A DNA stretch of 64,000 nucleotides from Actinomadura parmotrematis (GTDB lineage: Bacteria > Actinomycetota > Actinomycetes > Streptosporangiales > Streptosporangiaceae): contig NZ_JAIBOA010000009.1 in the NCBI RefSeq assembly GCF_019458805.1, positions 231,171 to 295,170 of the forward strand. The letters are read 5' to 3'. Positions 1 to 11,031 of the stretch are shown here, piece by piece (position 1 is the first letter of the stretch; each line of letters begins with the position of its first letter). Position numbers and translations under genes: made by a program. The notes below the pieces were generated by a model that was given only the letters and a program-made list of their open reading frames with translations, ran no database searches and was not told the origin of the DNA.

Positions 1-2
1 GC

Positions 3-533
3 GGCAACCAGCAGAACTGGCGGTTCCTGCTGGTCGACTCCCCCGACGTCCGGGCCCGCCTCGCGCCCCTCTACCAGGACGCGATGGCGCAGCTCTACGC
101 CACGATCTACAAGGACGCCATCGCCGAGGCCGAGCGGACCGGCGACCGCCGCGCCCTCGCGGTCTTCAGGTCGGCGCAGTGGCTCGCCGACAACTTCGCG
201 TCCGTCCCGCTGCTGCTGTTCGGCTTCGCCCAGCACGACCCGACGGGCGGCTCGATCTTCCCGGCGGTCTGGAACGCCCAGCTCGCCGCGCGCGCCGAGG
301 GCGTCGGCAGCTCCCTCACCGTCGTCCTCGGGATCTTCCATCCGGAGGAGAGCAACGCGATCCTCGGCGTCCCGCCGGGCGAGGGCTGGGTGCAGTCGTG
401 CTGCGCCACGTTCGGGTACCCGCTCGGGCGCTGGGACGTGGCGCCGCGCCGCCCCGCGCACGAGGTCAGCCACCGCAACGCCTGGGGCGAGCCGGTCGGC
501 TTCGAGATCGACGAACCCCTCTGGAGGCCGTGA
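3..533 (+). CDS. nitroreductase family protein (5' end outside window)
   Basis: The frame is open from base 3, so the N-terminus lies upstream. About 176 residues are visible. The first, GNQQNWRFLLV, match the conserved nitroreductase segment that contacts FMN and normally lies about 30 residues in, so only a short piece is missing. Nitroreductase-fold proteins bind FMN and use NAD(P)H to reduce nitro groups, quinones or enones; the substrate cannot be read here. It ends one base before the SDR gene (TGA 531-533, ATG 535), so the two are almost certainly one operon with the amidohydrolase, P450 and acyl-CoA ligase downstream. It could instead act on an enone intermediate of that pathway. Family call firm, reaction unknown. 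Confidence 0.8.
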   Translation, partial: GNQQNWRFLLVDSPDVRARLAPLYQDAMAQLYATIYKDAIAEAERTGDRRALAVFRSAQWLADNFASVPLLLFGFAQHDPTGGSIFPAVWNAQLAARAEGVGSSLTVVLGIFHPEESNAILGVPPGEGWVQSCCATFGYPLGRWDVAPRRPAHEVSHRNAWGEPVGFEIDEPLWRP

Positions 534-534
534 C

Positions 535-1331
535 ATGGGAGCACTCGACGGGACCGCCGCGCTGGTCACCGGCGGCGGCAGCGGCATCGGCCTGGCCTGC
601 GCGCGCCGCCTCGCCGCCGACGGCGCCGCCGTCACGATCTGCGGCCGCTCGGCGGAGCGGCTGAAGGGCACCGGCCTGCGGTACATCGCCGCCGACGTCA
701 CCGACGAGGAGCAGGTCCGCGCGGCCGTCGCGCACGCCGCCGCCGAGGGCCCGCTCCGCGCGGTCGTGCACAGCGCGGGCGGGACGACGTCGGTCGGGCC
801 GGTGCAGGAGCTGGACGCCGACGCCTGGCGGGCCACGCTGGAGCTGAACGCGACCGGCACGATGCTCGTCCTCAAGCACGCGGCCCGCACGATGGCGGGC
901 ACGGGAGGCGGCGCGTTCGTCGCGATCTCCTCGATCGCCTCGTCCACCACCCACCGCTGGTTCGGCGCCTACGGCGTGTCCAAGGCCGCCGTCGACCACC
1001 TGGTGAGGCTCGGCGCGGACGAGCTCGGCGGCGTCGGCATCCGCGTCAACGGCATCCGGCCCGGGATCGTGCTGACCGACCTCGTCGCCGGCATCGCCGA
1101 CGAGGGTCCCGTCCTGGACGACTACCTGGCCTGCATGCCGCTCGCCCGCCCCGGCGAGCCGGCCGACATCGCCGAGGCGGCCCGGTTCCTCGCCGGGCCG
1201 GAGTCGTCGTGGGTCACCGGCCAGGTCCTCAACGTGGACGGCGGCCACCACCTGCGGCGCGGCCCCGACTACCGGACCGTGTTCGAGCCCCTGTTCGGCG
1301 CGGACGCGCTGCGCGGCATCCCCTCGAAGGA

Positions 1332-1335
<4 letters not shown>
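535..1335 (+). CDS. SDR family NAD(P)-dependent oxidoreductase
   Basis: A 266-aa classical short-chain dehydrogenase/reductase. The nucleotide-binding motif VTGGGSGIG is at residues 11-19, the catalytic serine lies in AISSIASS (about 130-137), and the Tyr-x-x-x-Lys pair is Y146/K150 in YGVSKAA. The C-terminus has the usual SSWVTGQVLNVDGG. The usual NNAG is HSAG, a tolerated variant. The start follows the nitroreductase stop by one base, and the stop overlaps the GTG of the next gene (GTGA at 1332-1335), giving translational coupling. It probably oxidises or reduces an alcohol/ketone in the pathway served by the P450 and CoA ligase; that is inference from context. Confidence 0.88.
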
Positions 1336-3055
<1,720 letters not shown>

Positions 3056-3056
<1 letters not shown>

Positions 3057-4222
3057 TGGAGATCGACCTGCTGGACGGCGAGATGTACGCCACCGACCCC
3101 TGGTCGGTCTACGCGTGGCTGCGCGCCGAGGCGCCCGTCTACCACGACGCCGGCAACAAGCTGTGGGGCGTCTCCCGGCACGCCGACGTGTTCGCGATCG
3201 AGCGCAACCCGAAGCTGTGGACGAACTCCGGCGGGTACCGGCCGCAGCTCCCCGCCGACCCGTCCATGATCGGGCTGGACGACCCCGAGCACGCGCACCG
3301 CCGCCGCATGGTCTACCAGCGGTTCACCCCGCGCGGCGTCGCCCGCTACGCCGACCGCATCCGCGCCGTCACCGTCGAGTGCATCGAGACCGCGCTCGAA
3401 CAGGGCACCGTGGACGCGATCCCGGCGCTCGCCGCGCCGCTGCCCGCGCGCGTCATCGGCTGGCTGCTCGGCTTCCCCGAGGACGCCTGGCCGCAGCTCG
3501 TCGACTGGTCGGCGACGGCGGTGTACGCGGGCGGCGGGCAGCGCTACGTCACCGACGAGGCCACGATCGCGAGCGGCGAGTTCGCGCTGACCGTCCTGGA
3601 GATGGCGGCCGAGCGGCGCGGCTGCCCCGCCGGCGACCTGCTGTCGGTCTGGTCCAACGCCGGCGAGGGCCAGCCCGAGTACGACGACCAGCACCTGGCG
3701 CACGAGGCGCTGCTGCTGCTCGTCGGCGGCGCCGAGACGACCCGCACCGTCATCGCGACCGCGATCGACGCGCTGATCCAGAACCCCGGCCAGTGGGCGC
3801 TGCTGCGCGAGGACCCGTCCCGCATCACCGACGCCGTGGAGGAGTTCGTCCGCTGGACGACGCCGATCCTCAACATGTGCCGGGTGCCCGTCCGCGATGC
3901 CGAGATCGGCGGGGTGACCGTGCCGGCAGGCGAGCAGGTGCTGCTCATGTACGGGTCGGCGAACCGGGACGAGGCGGTCTTCGACCGGCCGGACGCGTTC
4001 GACGTCGCCCGCGCGCCCGGCGACCACATCGCCTTCGGCCTCGGGCCGCACTTCTGCCTCGGCGCCTCGCTCGCCCGGCTGGAGTTGCAGATCTTCTTCG
4101 AGGAGTTCGTGGCGCGCGTCGGCGACGCCGGCCGCGCCGACGCCGAAGGGCCGCGCATACTGCGTAACGCGTTCGTGCGCGGCGTCACCGAGTTCCCCAT
4201 TACGCTGACCCACCGTCGTTGA
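3056..4222 (+). CDS. cytochrome P450
   Basis: A complete bacterial class I P450 of 388 aa, a normal length. The heme-binding loop FGLGPHFCLGASLARLE carries the thiolate Cys, the I-helix has LLVGGAETTRT with the acid/alcohol oxygen-activation pair, and the K-helix ExxR is EFVR. The N-terminal segment GLDDPEHAHRRRMVYQRFTP is the C-helix region. The ATG shares its A with the amidohydrolase stop. No ferredoxin or reductase gene is adjacent, so redox partners must come from elsewhere. Its place in an operon with SDR, amidohydrolase and acyl-CoA ligase suggests it hydroxylates a hydrophobic carbon source such as a terpenoid, steroid or alkyl chain; the substrate is inference. Confidence 0.9.
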
Positions 4223-4312
4223 GTCGCGGAGCGCCGCCGGTTCGTCATTCCCTGCAACCCCCTTGCAACCGGCGGCGCGCCGCGCTCAACGCATGCTCCG
4301 AGGAGCCCGCGC

Positions 4313-5848
4313 ATGCCCTCGTTCAACCTCGCCGACCTGTTCGAGGTCGTCGCCGACGCCGTCCCGGACCGGCTCGCGCTGGTCGCGGACGGCGGTCCGG
4401 CCGCCCGCCTCACCTACGCCGGGCTGGACGCGCGCGCCAACCGCGTCGCGCACCACCTGGCCGCCGCCGGGATCGGCCCCGGCGACCACGTCGCGATCCT
4501 CGCCCGCAACCGGGCCGAGTGGGTCGAGTCGATGATCGGCTGCTACAAGCTGCGGGCCGCGCCCGTCAACGTCAACCACCGCTACGTCGCGGGCGAGCTC
4601 ACGCACCTGCTCGCCGACTCGGCGTCCGTCGCGCTCATCGCCGAGAAGGACCTGCTGCCCGGCGTCGAGCACGACCGGCTGCCTGCGCTGCGGCACGTCC
4701 TCGCCATCGACGGCGACTACGAGGACGCCCTCGCCGCCGCCTCCCCCGGGCGCGGCTTCGCGCCGCGCTCCTCCGACGACCCCTACCTGCTCTACACCGG
4801 CGGCACGACGGGCCTGCCGAAGGGCGTGCTGTGGCGGTGCGAGGACATCTTCGTCGCCGCGATGGGCGGCGGGAACTTCGGCGGCCCGCCGGTCGCCGAC
4901 CCCGCCGAGCTCGCCGCCTGCCGCGACCGCGACGGGCTGCGCACCCAGGTCCACGCGCCGCTCATGCACGGCGGCGGCCAGTGGATCACCTGGATCACGC
5001 TGACGACCGGCGGCACCGTCGTGCTGTGGACCGGCGCCCGCTTCGACGCCGCCGCCGCGCTGGACCTCGCCGTCCGCGAGCGCAGCCAGATCCTCATGCT
5101 CGTCGGCAACGGCATGGCCGCGCCGATCGCCGACGTCCTCGACGCCGCCGGACCCGGCGGGATCCCGGGCCTTGCGGTGTTCGCGTTCGGGTCGGGCGGC
5201 GCGCCGCTGTCGGACGCCGTCAAGGCGCGGCTGCTCGCGGCCGTCCCGAACGCCTACGTCTCCGACAACCTCGGCGGATCCGAGACCGGCGCGATGGGCG
5301 CGTCGGAGGGCGGCGGCCGGTTCCGGCTCGGCCCCGAGTTCGCCGTCCTCGGCCCCGACCTGCGGCCCGTCGCGCCCGGCGAGGAGGGCGTCGTCGCCCG
5401 CACCGGCCACATCCCGTCCGCCTACTGGAACGACCCGGACAAGACCGCCGCGACGTTCGTCACCGGTCCCGACGGCCGCCGCTGGGCGCTCCAGGGCGAC
5501 CACGCGCGCGCCGAACCCGACGGCTCGACGACGCTGCTCGGGCGCGGGTCGCTGGTCATCAACACCGGCGGCGAGAAGGTGTTCGCCGAGGAGGTCGAGA
5601 CCGCCCTGCGCGCCCACCCCGGCGTCGCCGACGCCGTCGTCGTCGGCACCCCCGACGAGCGCCTCGGCCACCGCGTCACCGCCGTCGTCGCCCTGCAGCC
5701 CGGCGGCCCGTCCCCGGACGCCCTCACCGCCCACGCCCGCACGCGCCTCGCCGGCTACAAGGTCCCGCGCGCCTACGTCGTCGTCCCCGAGATCAGGCGC
5801 ACGCCCGTGGGCAAGCCCGACTACGCCTGGGCGCGGGCCCAGACGTAG
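4313..5848 (+). CDS. acyl-CoA synthetase (AMP-binding, FadD-like)
   Basis: A 511-aa ANL-superfamily acid-CoA ligase with all hallmarks: P-loop LYTGGTTGLPKGV, the A5-type motif DNLGGSETGAMG, the hinge region GRGSLVINTGGEKVFAEEVE, and the C-terminal catalytic Lys in RRTPVGKPDY. It activates a carboxylic acid to acyl-AMP and then to the CoA thioester. ATG 4313 lies 90 bases after the P450 gene, the largest gap so far in this operon but still consistent with co-transcription. It contrasts with the second AMP-binding gene at 38147-39487, which has lost these motifs. The acid activated (fatty, aromatic or terpenoid) is unknown. Confidence 0.9.
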   Translation: MPSFNLADLFEVVADAVPDRLALVADGGPAARLTYAGLDARANRVAHHLAAAGIGPGDHVAILARNRAEWVESMIGCYKLRAAPVNVNHRYVAGELTHLLADSASVALIAEKDLLPGVEHDRLPALRHVLAIDGDYEDALAAASPGRGFAPRSSDDPYLLYTGGTTGLPKGVLWRCEDIFVAAMGGGNFGGPPVADPAELAACRDRDGLRTQVHAPLMHGGGQWITWITLTTGGTVVLWTGARFDAAAALDLAVRERSQILMLVGNGMAAPIADVLDAAGPGGIPGLAVFAFGSGGAPLSDAVKARLLAAVPNAYVSDNLGGSETGAMGASEGGGRFRLGPEFAVLGPDLRPVAPGEEGVVARTGHIPSAYWNDPDKTAATFVTGPDGRRWALQGDHARAEPDGSTTLLGRGSLVINTGGEKVFAEEVETALRAHPGVADAVVVGTPDERLGHRVTAVVALQPGGPSPDALTAHARTRLAGYKVPRAYVVVPEIRRTPVGKPDYAWARAQT

Positions 5849-5982
5849 CCGGACCGGCGTTCGCACGGAACGCCTGCTCACACCGCACGGATCGCACACA
5901 AGCACCGGCGGGGCGCCGCCTAGGCTCGGCACCCCGCCGGGCGATCAGGGGCTCCCGTGCGGCGACGCGAGGGAGCAGGACC

Positions 5983-6360
5983 GTGAACGACGCCTTCGGC
6001 ACCGTGGACAAGTACGTGAAGCTGTTCGGCGCGATCGGGGCCGTCGTCCTCGCCACGGTCGCGGCCATGGCGCTCACCGGCCACGAGGCGACCGCCTTCA
6101 TGTGGATCCGCGGGATGATCCTGTTCGCCGCCTCCTTCCTGCTCCACCGGTACACCGTGCGGGCCGCGCGGGGCTCGGACAGGGCGCTCGACCGGCTGCG
6201 CACGCTGGCCACGATCCTGCCGATCGCGATCGTCGGCGTGGACCTGGTGCCGGGCCTCTGCCCGCCCTGGTACGCCGTGCTCCAGGGCCTGTCGGCCCTC
6301 GCCCTGGTCGGCGTCGCCGTCCTCACCCGCCGCCCCGCGCTCCGCTCCACCCGGGACTGA
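5983..6360 (+). CDS. small integral membrane protein, unknown function
   Basis: A 125-aa protein starting at GTG 5983, preceded by a purine-rich GGGAGCAGGA. Four hydrophobic stretches are visible: around LFGAIGAVVLATVAAMAL, FMWIRGMILFAASFLL, LATILPIAIVGVDLV and VLQGLSALALVGVAVL, consistent with a four-helix membrane protein whose basic loop (HRYTVRAARGSDRALDRLR) is probably cytoplasmic. I do not recognise a family. It is separated from the acyl-CoA ligase by 134 bases and is convergent with galE, whose stop lies 13 bases downstream, so it probably has its own promoter. No functional assignment. Confidence 0.65.
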   Translation: MNDAFGTVDKYVKLFGAIGAVVLATVAAMALTGHEATAFMWIRGMILFAASFLLHRYTVRAARGSDRALDRLRTLATILPIAIVGVDLVPGLCPPWYAVLQGLSALALVGVAVLTRRPALRSTRD

Positions 6361-6373
6361 CCGCCCGCGCCCG

Positions 6374-7387
6374 TCAGGCGGCGCCGAGTTCGCGGCGGCG
6401 CTCGGCCCACTGGAGGGAGTGGCGGATGGCGTCGCCGATGGAGTACTCGGGCTTCCAGCGGAGCAGCTCCCACGCCTTCGCCGGGTCGACGTAGGCGCCG
6501 ACGACGTCGCCGGGGCGCGCCGGCGCCTCGACGGCCTGGAACGACTCCCCGACGACCTCGCGGAACGCCTCGACCAGCTCGCGGACGGTCGTGCCGTCGC
6601 CGGTCCCCAGGTTGATCACCTCGTAGCCGCCGGCCCGGCCGCCGGCCCCGATCGGCGGGATGATCGCGTCGAACCGGTCGGCGGCCTCGGCGAAGGCGCG
6701 GGCGATGTCCCAGACGTGGATGTAGTCGCGGATCGCGGTGCCGTCGCGGGTGTCCCAGTCCACGCCGGTGATGGTGAACGGGACGCCCAGCTCGTAGGAC
6801 TCGATCATCTTGCCGAGGGCGTGCGTCGGCTTGGGGTTCTGGAGGCCGCTGCGGAGCCGCGGGTCGGCGCCGATCGGGTTCAGGTAGCGCAGCGACACGA
6901 CGCGGAGGCCGTGGGCGGCCGCCAGGTCGGCGAGCATCGCCTCGGCCATCGCCTTGGACCGGGTGTAGGGGTTCTGCGGCTCCAGCTCGGAGGTCTCGGT
7001 GACCGACAGGTCGGCCCCGGGCCGGTACATGCCGGCGGTCGACGCGAAGATCATCCGGTCGCAGCCGTTGCGCACCAGCGCGGCGGCGAGCTCCAGCGTC
7101 TTCGCCAGGTTGACCTGGTAGTAGCGGTAGGGGTCGGCCACCGAGTCCGGCACTACGATGAGCGCCGCGCAGTGCACGGCGACGGTGATGTCCGGGTGCT
7201 CGCGGAAGACCCGGTCGATGAGCGCGCCGTCCCCGACGTCGCCCTGGTAGAAGATCTTCCCGGCGGCGAACTCGGGCCGGCCGGTGACGAGGTTGTCCAG
7301 CACCACCGGCGTCACGCCCCGTTCGGCGAACGCCGAGGCGATCGTGCTGCCGATGAACCCGGCTCCCCCTGTGATCAGCACTTTCAC
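6374..7387 (-). CDS. galE: UDP-glucose 4-epimerase
   Basis: A 337-aa extended SDR. The N-terminal VKVLITGGAGFIGS is the NAD-binding GxxGxxG of GalE. The Ser of IFASTAGMYRP and Tyr-x-x-x-Lys in NPYTRSKAMAE are the catalytic residues, and VINLGTGDGTTVREL is the typical late motif. It interconverts UDP-glucose and UDP-galactose, supplying galactosyl donors. I place the start at GTG 7387 because AGGGGA lies a few bases upstream and the motif begins right there; the frame opens 30 bases earlier at an ATG without a ribosome site. It diverges from the exopolysaccharide operon, which fits a precursor-supply role. RmlB-type dehydratases are related, but the size and motifs fit GalE best. Confidence 0.82.
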   Translation of the reverse strand: MKVLITGGAGFIGSTIASAFAERGVTPVVLDNLVTGRPEFAAGKIFYQGDVGDGALIDRVFREHPDITVAVHCAALIVVPDSVADPYRYYQVNLAKTLELAAALVRNGCDRMIFASTAGMYRPGADLSVTETSELEPQNPYTRSKAMAEAMLADLAAAHGLRVVSLRYLNPIGADPRLRSGLQNPKPTHALGKMIESYELGVPFTITGVDWDTRDGTAIRDYIHVWDIARAFAEAADRFDAIIPPIGAGGRAGGYEVINLGTGDGTTVRELVEAFREVVGESFQAVEAPARPGDVVGAYVDPAKAWELLRWKPEYSIGDAIRHSLQWAERRRELGAA

Positions 7388-7677
7388 GGTGCATCCCCTG
7401 ATCGCGTCGTACCCCATGGATCGGTACGCACAGGATCAGCAGGCGTGCGCGGACGGTCAACGCCGAGATCGGCGGCTGACCGGGTCCGGTCCGGTGACAA
7501 CCCCGCGGCGCCCCCGCGCGTCCGCGCACGGCTCTCCCCGCGCGGGACGCGGAGGGCCGGAACCGGGCGCCGGCGGAGATCGGGTTCGGTGCCGCCCGCC
7601 GCGCGCCCGGCGGCCGTCCTTAACGAGTACAGCGTTTGCAGGATCCGTTCAGGCTCCGGCCGGTCCATCGTCGGGGC

Positions 7678-8337
7678 ATGCAGCCGACCCGCGTCCTGAT
7701 CGTGGACGACCACGCCCTGTTCGCCGAGGCGCTCGCGGCCCGCCTCGGCCGCGAGCCCGACCTCGTCCCGCTGCCGGTCGCCGCGGACGCCCGGCGCGCG
7801 CTCGCGCTCGCCGCGACCGAGGGCCCCGACGTGGTGCTGCTGGACCTGGTGCTCGGCGCCGAGAGCGGCCTGGACGTGCTGGACCGGCTCCGCGAGCGGC
7901 ACCCGCGGGTGCGGGTGGTGGTGCTCACCGCGAGCGACGACCTGGACGCGATGGTGCAGGCGGTGCGGCGCGGCGCCGTCGGCTGGCTGTCCAAGACCGA
8001 GGGCGCCGGGCTCGTCGCGCAGGTGGTGCGCTCGGCGGCGCGGTCCGGGGGCTGGCTGCCGCCCGCCGTGCTCGGCGAGGTGCTGCGCCGGCTGCGCGCC
8101 GGCGAGCCCGAGCCGAACGGCGGCGCCCGGCGGCTCGCCGAGCTGACGCCGCGCGAGCGCGAGGTGCTCCAGTGCATGGTCGACGGCCTGAACCGCGCCG
8201 AGATCGCCGAGCGGCTCGGGCTGTCGGCCAACACCGTCCGCACCCACACCCAGAACCTGCTGGCCAAGCTCGGGATGCACTCGGCGCTGGAGGCCATCAC
8301 GCTCGCGATGCGGGCCGGGATGCGCCCGAGCGCGTAG
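7678..8337 (+). CDS. LuxR-family (NarL/FixJ) response regulator
   Basis: A 219-aa two-domain regulator. The receiver has the acidic pair IVDDH, phospho-acceptor D56 in VVLLDLVLG, T84 and K106 (WLSKTEG). A LuxR-type HTH follows (LTPREREVLQCMVDG ... LSANTVRTHTQNLLAKL), ending near residue 215. ATG 7678 is chosen because the receiver starts at once; a TTG at 7636 would add 14 unrelated residues. No histidine kinase gene is adjacent. It sits between galE and the Wzz-like gene, so it is the obvious candidate regulator of the exopolysaccharide operon; that link is inferred from position. All key residues are present, so it should be phosphorylatable. Confidence 0.87.
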   Translation: MQPTRVLIVDDHALFAEALAARLGREPDLVPLPVAADARRALALAATEGPDVVLLDLVLGAESGLDVLDRLRERHPRVRVVVLTASDDLDAMVQAVRRGAVGWLSKTEGAGLVAQVVRSAARSGGWLPPAVLGEVLRRLRAGEPEPNGGARRLAELTPREREVLQCMVDGLNRAEIAERLGLSANTVRTHTQNLLAKLGMHSALEAITLAMRAGMRPSA

Positions 8338-8442
8338 CGGTCGGGCCCCTGCAATTGACGTAGCGGACCATGGTCCCCTTGGGCGATTCGATCTCCACGG
8401 CGCCTTCCTACGCTCGGCGCAACGACGCCGGGAGGGATGACC

Positions 8443-9876
8443 GTGGAGATCGACGAGGTCGCGGCCAGGGTGGTCCGCACCTACTGGGCCCTGCTGCTGG
8501 CCGCACTGGTGCTCCCGGTGCTGGCCGTCGGCTGGGTCATGCACGGCCGGACGCCCCCCGAGGTCGCGCAGACCCGCGTCCAGGCGTCCTCGAACGCCGC
8601 CGACGCGGTCGCCGGGGACGCCGGCGTCGCCATCGTCGTCAGCCAGGTGAAGGCGTACGCCACCAGCCGCAACCTGCTCGACGGGGTGCTGCGCGACACC
8701 CGCCTGGACCGCGACCCGGTGAAGCTCGCCAAGAACATCTCGGTGACCGGGCTCGGCACCTCCACCGTCGTCGAGCTCAGCGTGAAGGACGCCGCCGGGC
8801 CCGCCGCCCGCACCCTCGCCGACGCGGTCGCCGCCGCCGTCGTCAAGGAGATCAACGACTCGAACCAGGGCGCCGCCAAGGCGCAGATCGCCGCCATCGA
8901 CAAGCGCATCCGGACGCTGGAGGGGCGCCTCGGGCCGCTGTCGGAGCGGGCCGGCGCCGTCCCGCAGCCCGACATCGCCGCCGGCAACGAGCGCGAGCGG
9001 GTGCAGGCCGAGCTCACCGACCTGCGCACCAACCGGAGCGCGCTCGTCACCCAGCTCACCGCCGCGGGCAACGCGACCGTCGTGCAGCCCGCGGTGCTCC
9101 GGCCGAAGCAGAACCCGGTCGTGATGATGGCGGCGATCGCGGGCCTCGTCGGCCTGGTCGCGGGCATCCTCGTCGCGGTCGTGATCGAGATGTTCCGGCC
9201 GACGGTGCCGGGGCCGCAGCGGGTCGCCCGCAAGCTCGGCGTGCCGCTGCTCGGCTGGGCCGACCGGGGGGACGCCGAGCTCGCCGCGCTCGGCCGCCGC
9301 ATCCGGCTCGCCGCCCGGCGCGCCGGCGTCGCGCAGGTCACCCTCACCGGGCCGGGCAGCGCGGCGCTGCCCGCCGACCTCGTCTCCAAGGTCGCCGCGG
9401 CGGTCTACGGCGACGACGCCAAGCTCGTCTCCGCCCGCCCGGTGAAGGGCACCGGCCCGGACGGCGACGGCGACGGTGGCGTCCGCACCGGCGGCGCCAC
9501 CGACGAGAACGACGAGCCGACCGTCGTCACCCCCGCGATCGGCTCCAACAGCGCCGGCTCCAACAGCGGCAAGCCGTCGCCCGGCAAGGGTCACGGCACG
9601 TCGGTGGTGCGGGCCGGGGCGCGCACCTCGCTGCTGAACGCCACGTCCGGGGCGGTCGCCGCCGCCGCCGACGCCCCGACCGCGCCGCAGCGCGCGGTCT
9701 GCCACGTGCACGCCTTCGAGGACCTCGACCTCGGCGCGGGCGAGCGGGTCGGGCTGGTCGCGGTGGCCGGCCCGGTCACCACGGTCGCCGGGCTCGACTC
9801 CGTCCGCGACCTGGTGGCCGCCTCCGGGTGGCCGCTGCTCGGGGTCATCGCCACCTCCCGCAAGATCAAGGGGTAA
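8443..9876 (+). CDS. Wzz-like chain-length protein with degenerate tyrosine-kinase module
   Basis: A 477-aa membrane protein opening the polysaccharide operon. TM1 (WALLLAALVLPVLAVGWVM) is near residue 20; a coiled-coil-rich extracytoplasmic part follows (AQIAAIDKRIRTLEGRLGPL); TM2 (MMAAIAGLVGLVAGILVAVVI) is near 230. After TM2, where Wzz/BY-kinase fusions carry a P-loop ATPase, the segment VTLTGPGSAALPADLVSKVA occupies the P-loop place but has no GKT/GKS. A low-complexity Gly/Asp/Ser linker interrupts the remainder, and GWPLLGVIATSRKIKG resembles the kinase end. Start: GGAGG at 8431-8435 fits GTG 8443 better than the ATG at 8437, which is too close. Likely controls polymer length or export as a co-polymerase without kinase activity. 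Confidence 0.75.
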   Translation: MEIDEVAARVVRTYWALLLAALVLPVLAVGWVMHGRTPPEVAQTRVQASSNAADAVAGDAGVAIVVSQVKAYATSRNLLDGVLRDTRLDRDPVKLAKNISVTGLGTSTVVELSVKDAAGPAARTLADAVAAAVVKEINDSNQGAAKAQIAAIDKRIRTLEGRLGPLSERAGAVPQPDIAAGNERERVQAELTDLRTNRSALVTQLTAAGNATVVQPAVLRPKQNPVVMMAAIAGLVGLVAGILVAVVIEMFRPTVPGPQRVARKLGVPLLGWADRGDAELAALGRRIRLAARRAGVAQVTLTGPGSAALPADLVSKVAAAVYGDDAKLVSARPVKGTGPDGDGDGGVRTGGATDENDEPTVVTPAIGSNSAGSNSGKPSPGKGHGTSVVRAGARTSLLNATSGAVAAAADAPTAPQRAVCHVHAFEDLDLGAGERVGLVAVAGPVTTVAGLDSVRDLVAASGWPLLGVIATSRKIKG

Positions 9877-9884
9877 CCGACGCA

Positions 9885-11027
9885 ATGAGCACCGTTCCGT
9901 TCAACGTGACCACCTTCGCGGGCGAGGCGTCCGACGCCGTGGTGAAGGTGCTGGACTCCGGCTGGGTCACCACCGGCCCGCAGACCGCCGGCTTCGAGCA
10001 GGACTTCGCCGACCACCTGGGCGCCGCGCACGTCGTCGCGGTCGCCTCCTGCACGACCGCGCTGGAGCTCTGCCTGCGCGCGCTGGACCTGCCGCCGGGC
10101 TCGCCGGTGCTGACGCCGAGCCTGACGTTCTGCGGGGCGATCAACGCGATCCTGCACGCCGGGCACCGTCCCGTCCTCGTCGACATCGACGAGGACACGC
10201 TCGTGCCGGGCCCCGAGACGGTCGCCGCGGCGGCGGCGCGGGTGCGGCCCGCCGCGATGGTCGTGCAGAACCAGGGCGGCTACCCGGTGGACGTCCCCGC
10301 GCTCGCCGCGGCCGCCGGCCTCGACCGCACGCGCGTCGTCGAGGACGCCGCGCACGGGCCGGGCGCCGGGCGGGACGGGCGGCACGTCGGCGCCGACTCG
10401 TTCGCGGCCTGCTTCAGCTTCTACGCCACCAAGAACATGCCGATCGGCGAGGGCGGCGCCGTCGCCACCAGCGACCAGGACTTCGCCGACCGGATCCGCG
10501 CGATGCGGCTGCACGGCATGAGCAAGGACTCCTGGCGCCGCTACCTGCCCGGCGGGTCGTGGCGCTACGACGTCCGGACCGTCGGCCTGAAGGCCAACAT
10601 GACCGACATCCAGGCCGCGATCGGCCGCGCCCAGCTCACCGTCCTGCCCGAGTGGCAGCGGCGGCGCGGCGAGCTCGCCGCCCGCTACGACGCGCTGCTC
10701 GCCGGGCTGCCCGGCCTGGTGCTGCCGCAGCGCGGCCTGGACGGCGTCCAGCACGCCTGGCACCTCTACCAGGTGCGCGTCCCCGACCGCGACGCGATCA
10801 TCGCGGAGCTGGACGCCGCCGGGGTGTCGACGTCGGTCCACTTCATCCCGGCGAACCAGATGACCGCCTACCGGGAGATCCTCGGCGCCGAGGAGTGCGG
10901 CAGCGTGCCCGTCACCGACCGGGTCGGCGAGGAGTTGCTGTCGCTGCCGCTCTACCCGGCGCTGTCGGAGGACGCGCAGGAGCGCGTCGCCGCCGCTCTC
11001 GCCGCCGCCCTGCGGGCGCGGGGCTAG
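9885..11027 (+). CDS. DegT/DnrJ/EryC1/StrS family aminotransferase
   Basis: A 380-aa PLP-dependent sugar aminotransferase of the family that aminates keto-sugar nucleotides. The Schiff-base lysine lies in ACFSFYATKNMPIGEGGAV, and the upstream VVEDAAHGPGA holds the Asp that contacts the PLP pyridine nitrogen. The N-terminal half has the usual SGWVTTGPQTAGFEQDFADHLGA and VASCTTALELCLRAL. ATG 9885 follows the Wzz-like stop by 8 bases. In the operon it would make an amino-sugar nucleotide for the repeat unit. It pairs naturally with a dehydratase, and the next gene resembles one but lacks catalytic residues. Alternative roles such as cofactor-independent dehydration are rarer in this family. Confidence 0.87.
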   Translation: MSTVPFNVTTFAGEASDAVVKVLDSGWVTTGPQTAGFEQDFADHLGAAHVVAVASCTTALELCLRALDLPPGSPVLTPSLTFCGAINAILHAGHRPVLVDIDEDTLVPGPETVAAAAARVRPAAMVVQNQGGYPVDVPALAAAAGLDRTRVVEDAAHGPGAGRDGRHVGADSFAACFSFYATKNMPIGEGGAVATSDQDFADRIRAMRLHGMSKDSWRRYLPGGSWRYDVRTVGLKANMTDIQAAIGRAQLTVLPEWQRRRGELAARYDALLAGLPGLVLPQRGLDGVQHAWHLYQVRVPDRDAIIAELDAAGVSTSVHFIPANQMTAYREILGAEECGSVPVTDRVGEELLSLPLYPALSEDAQERVAAALAAALRARG

Positions 11028-11031
11028 CGAC

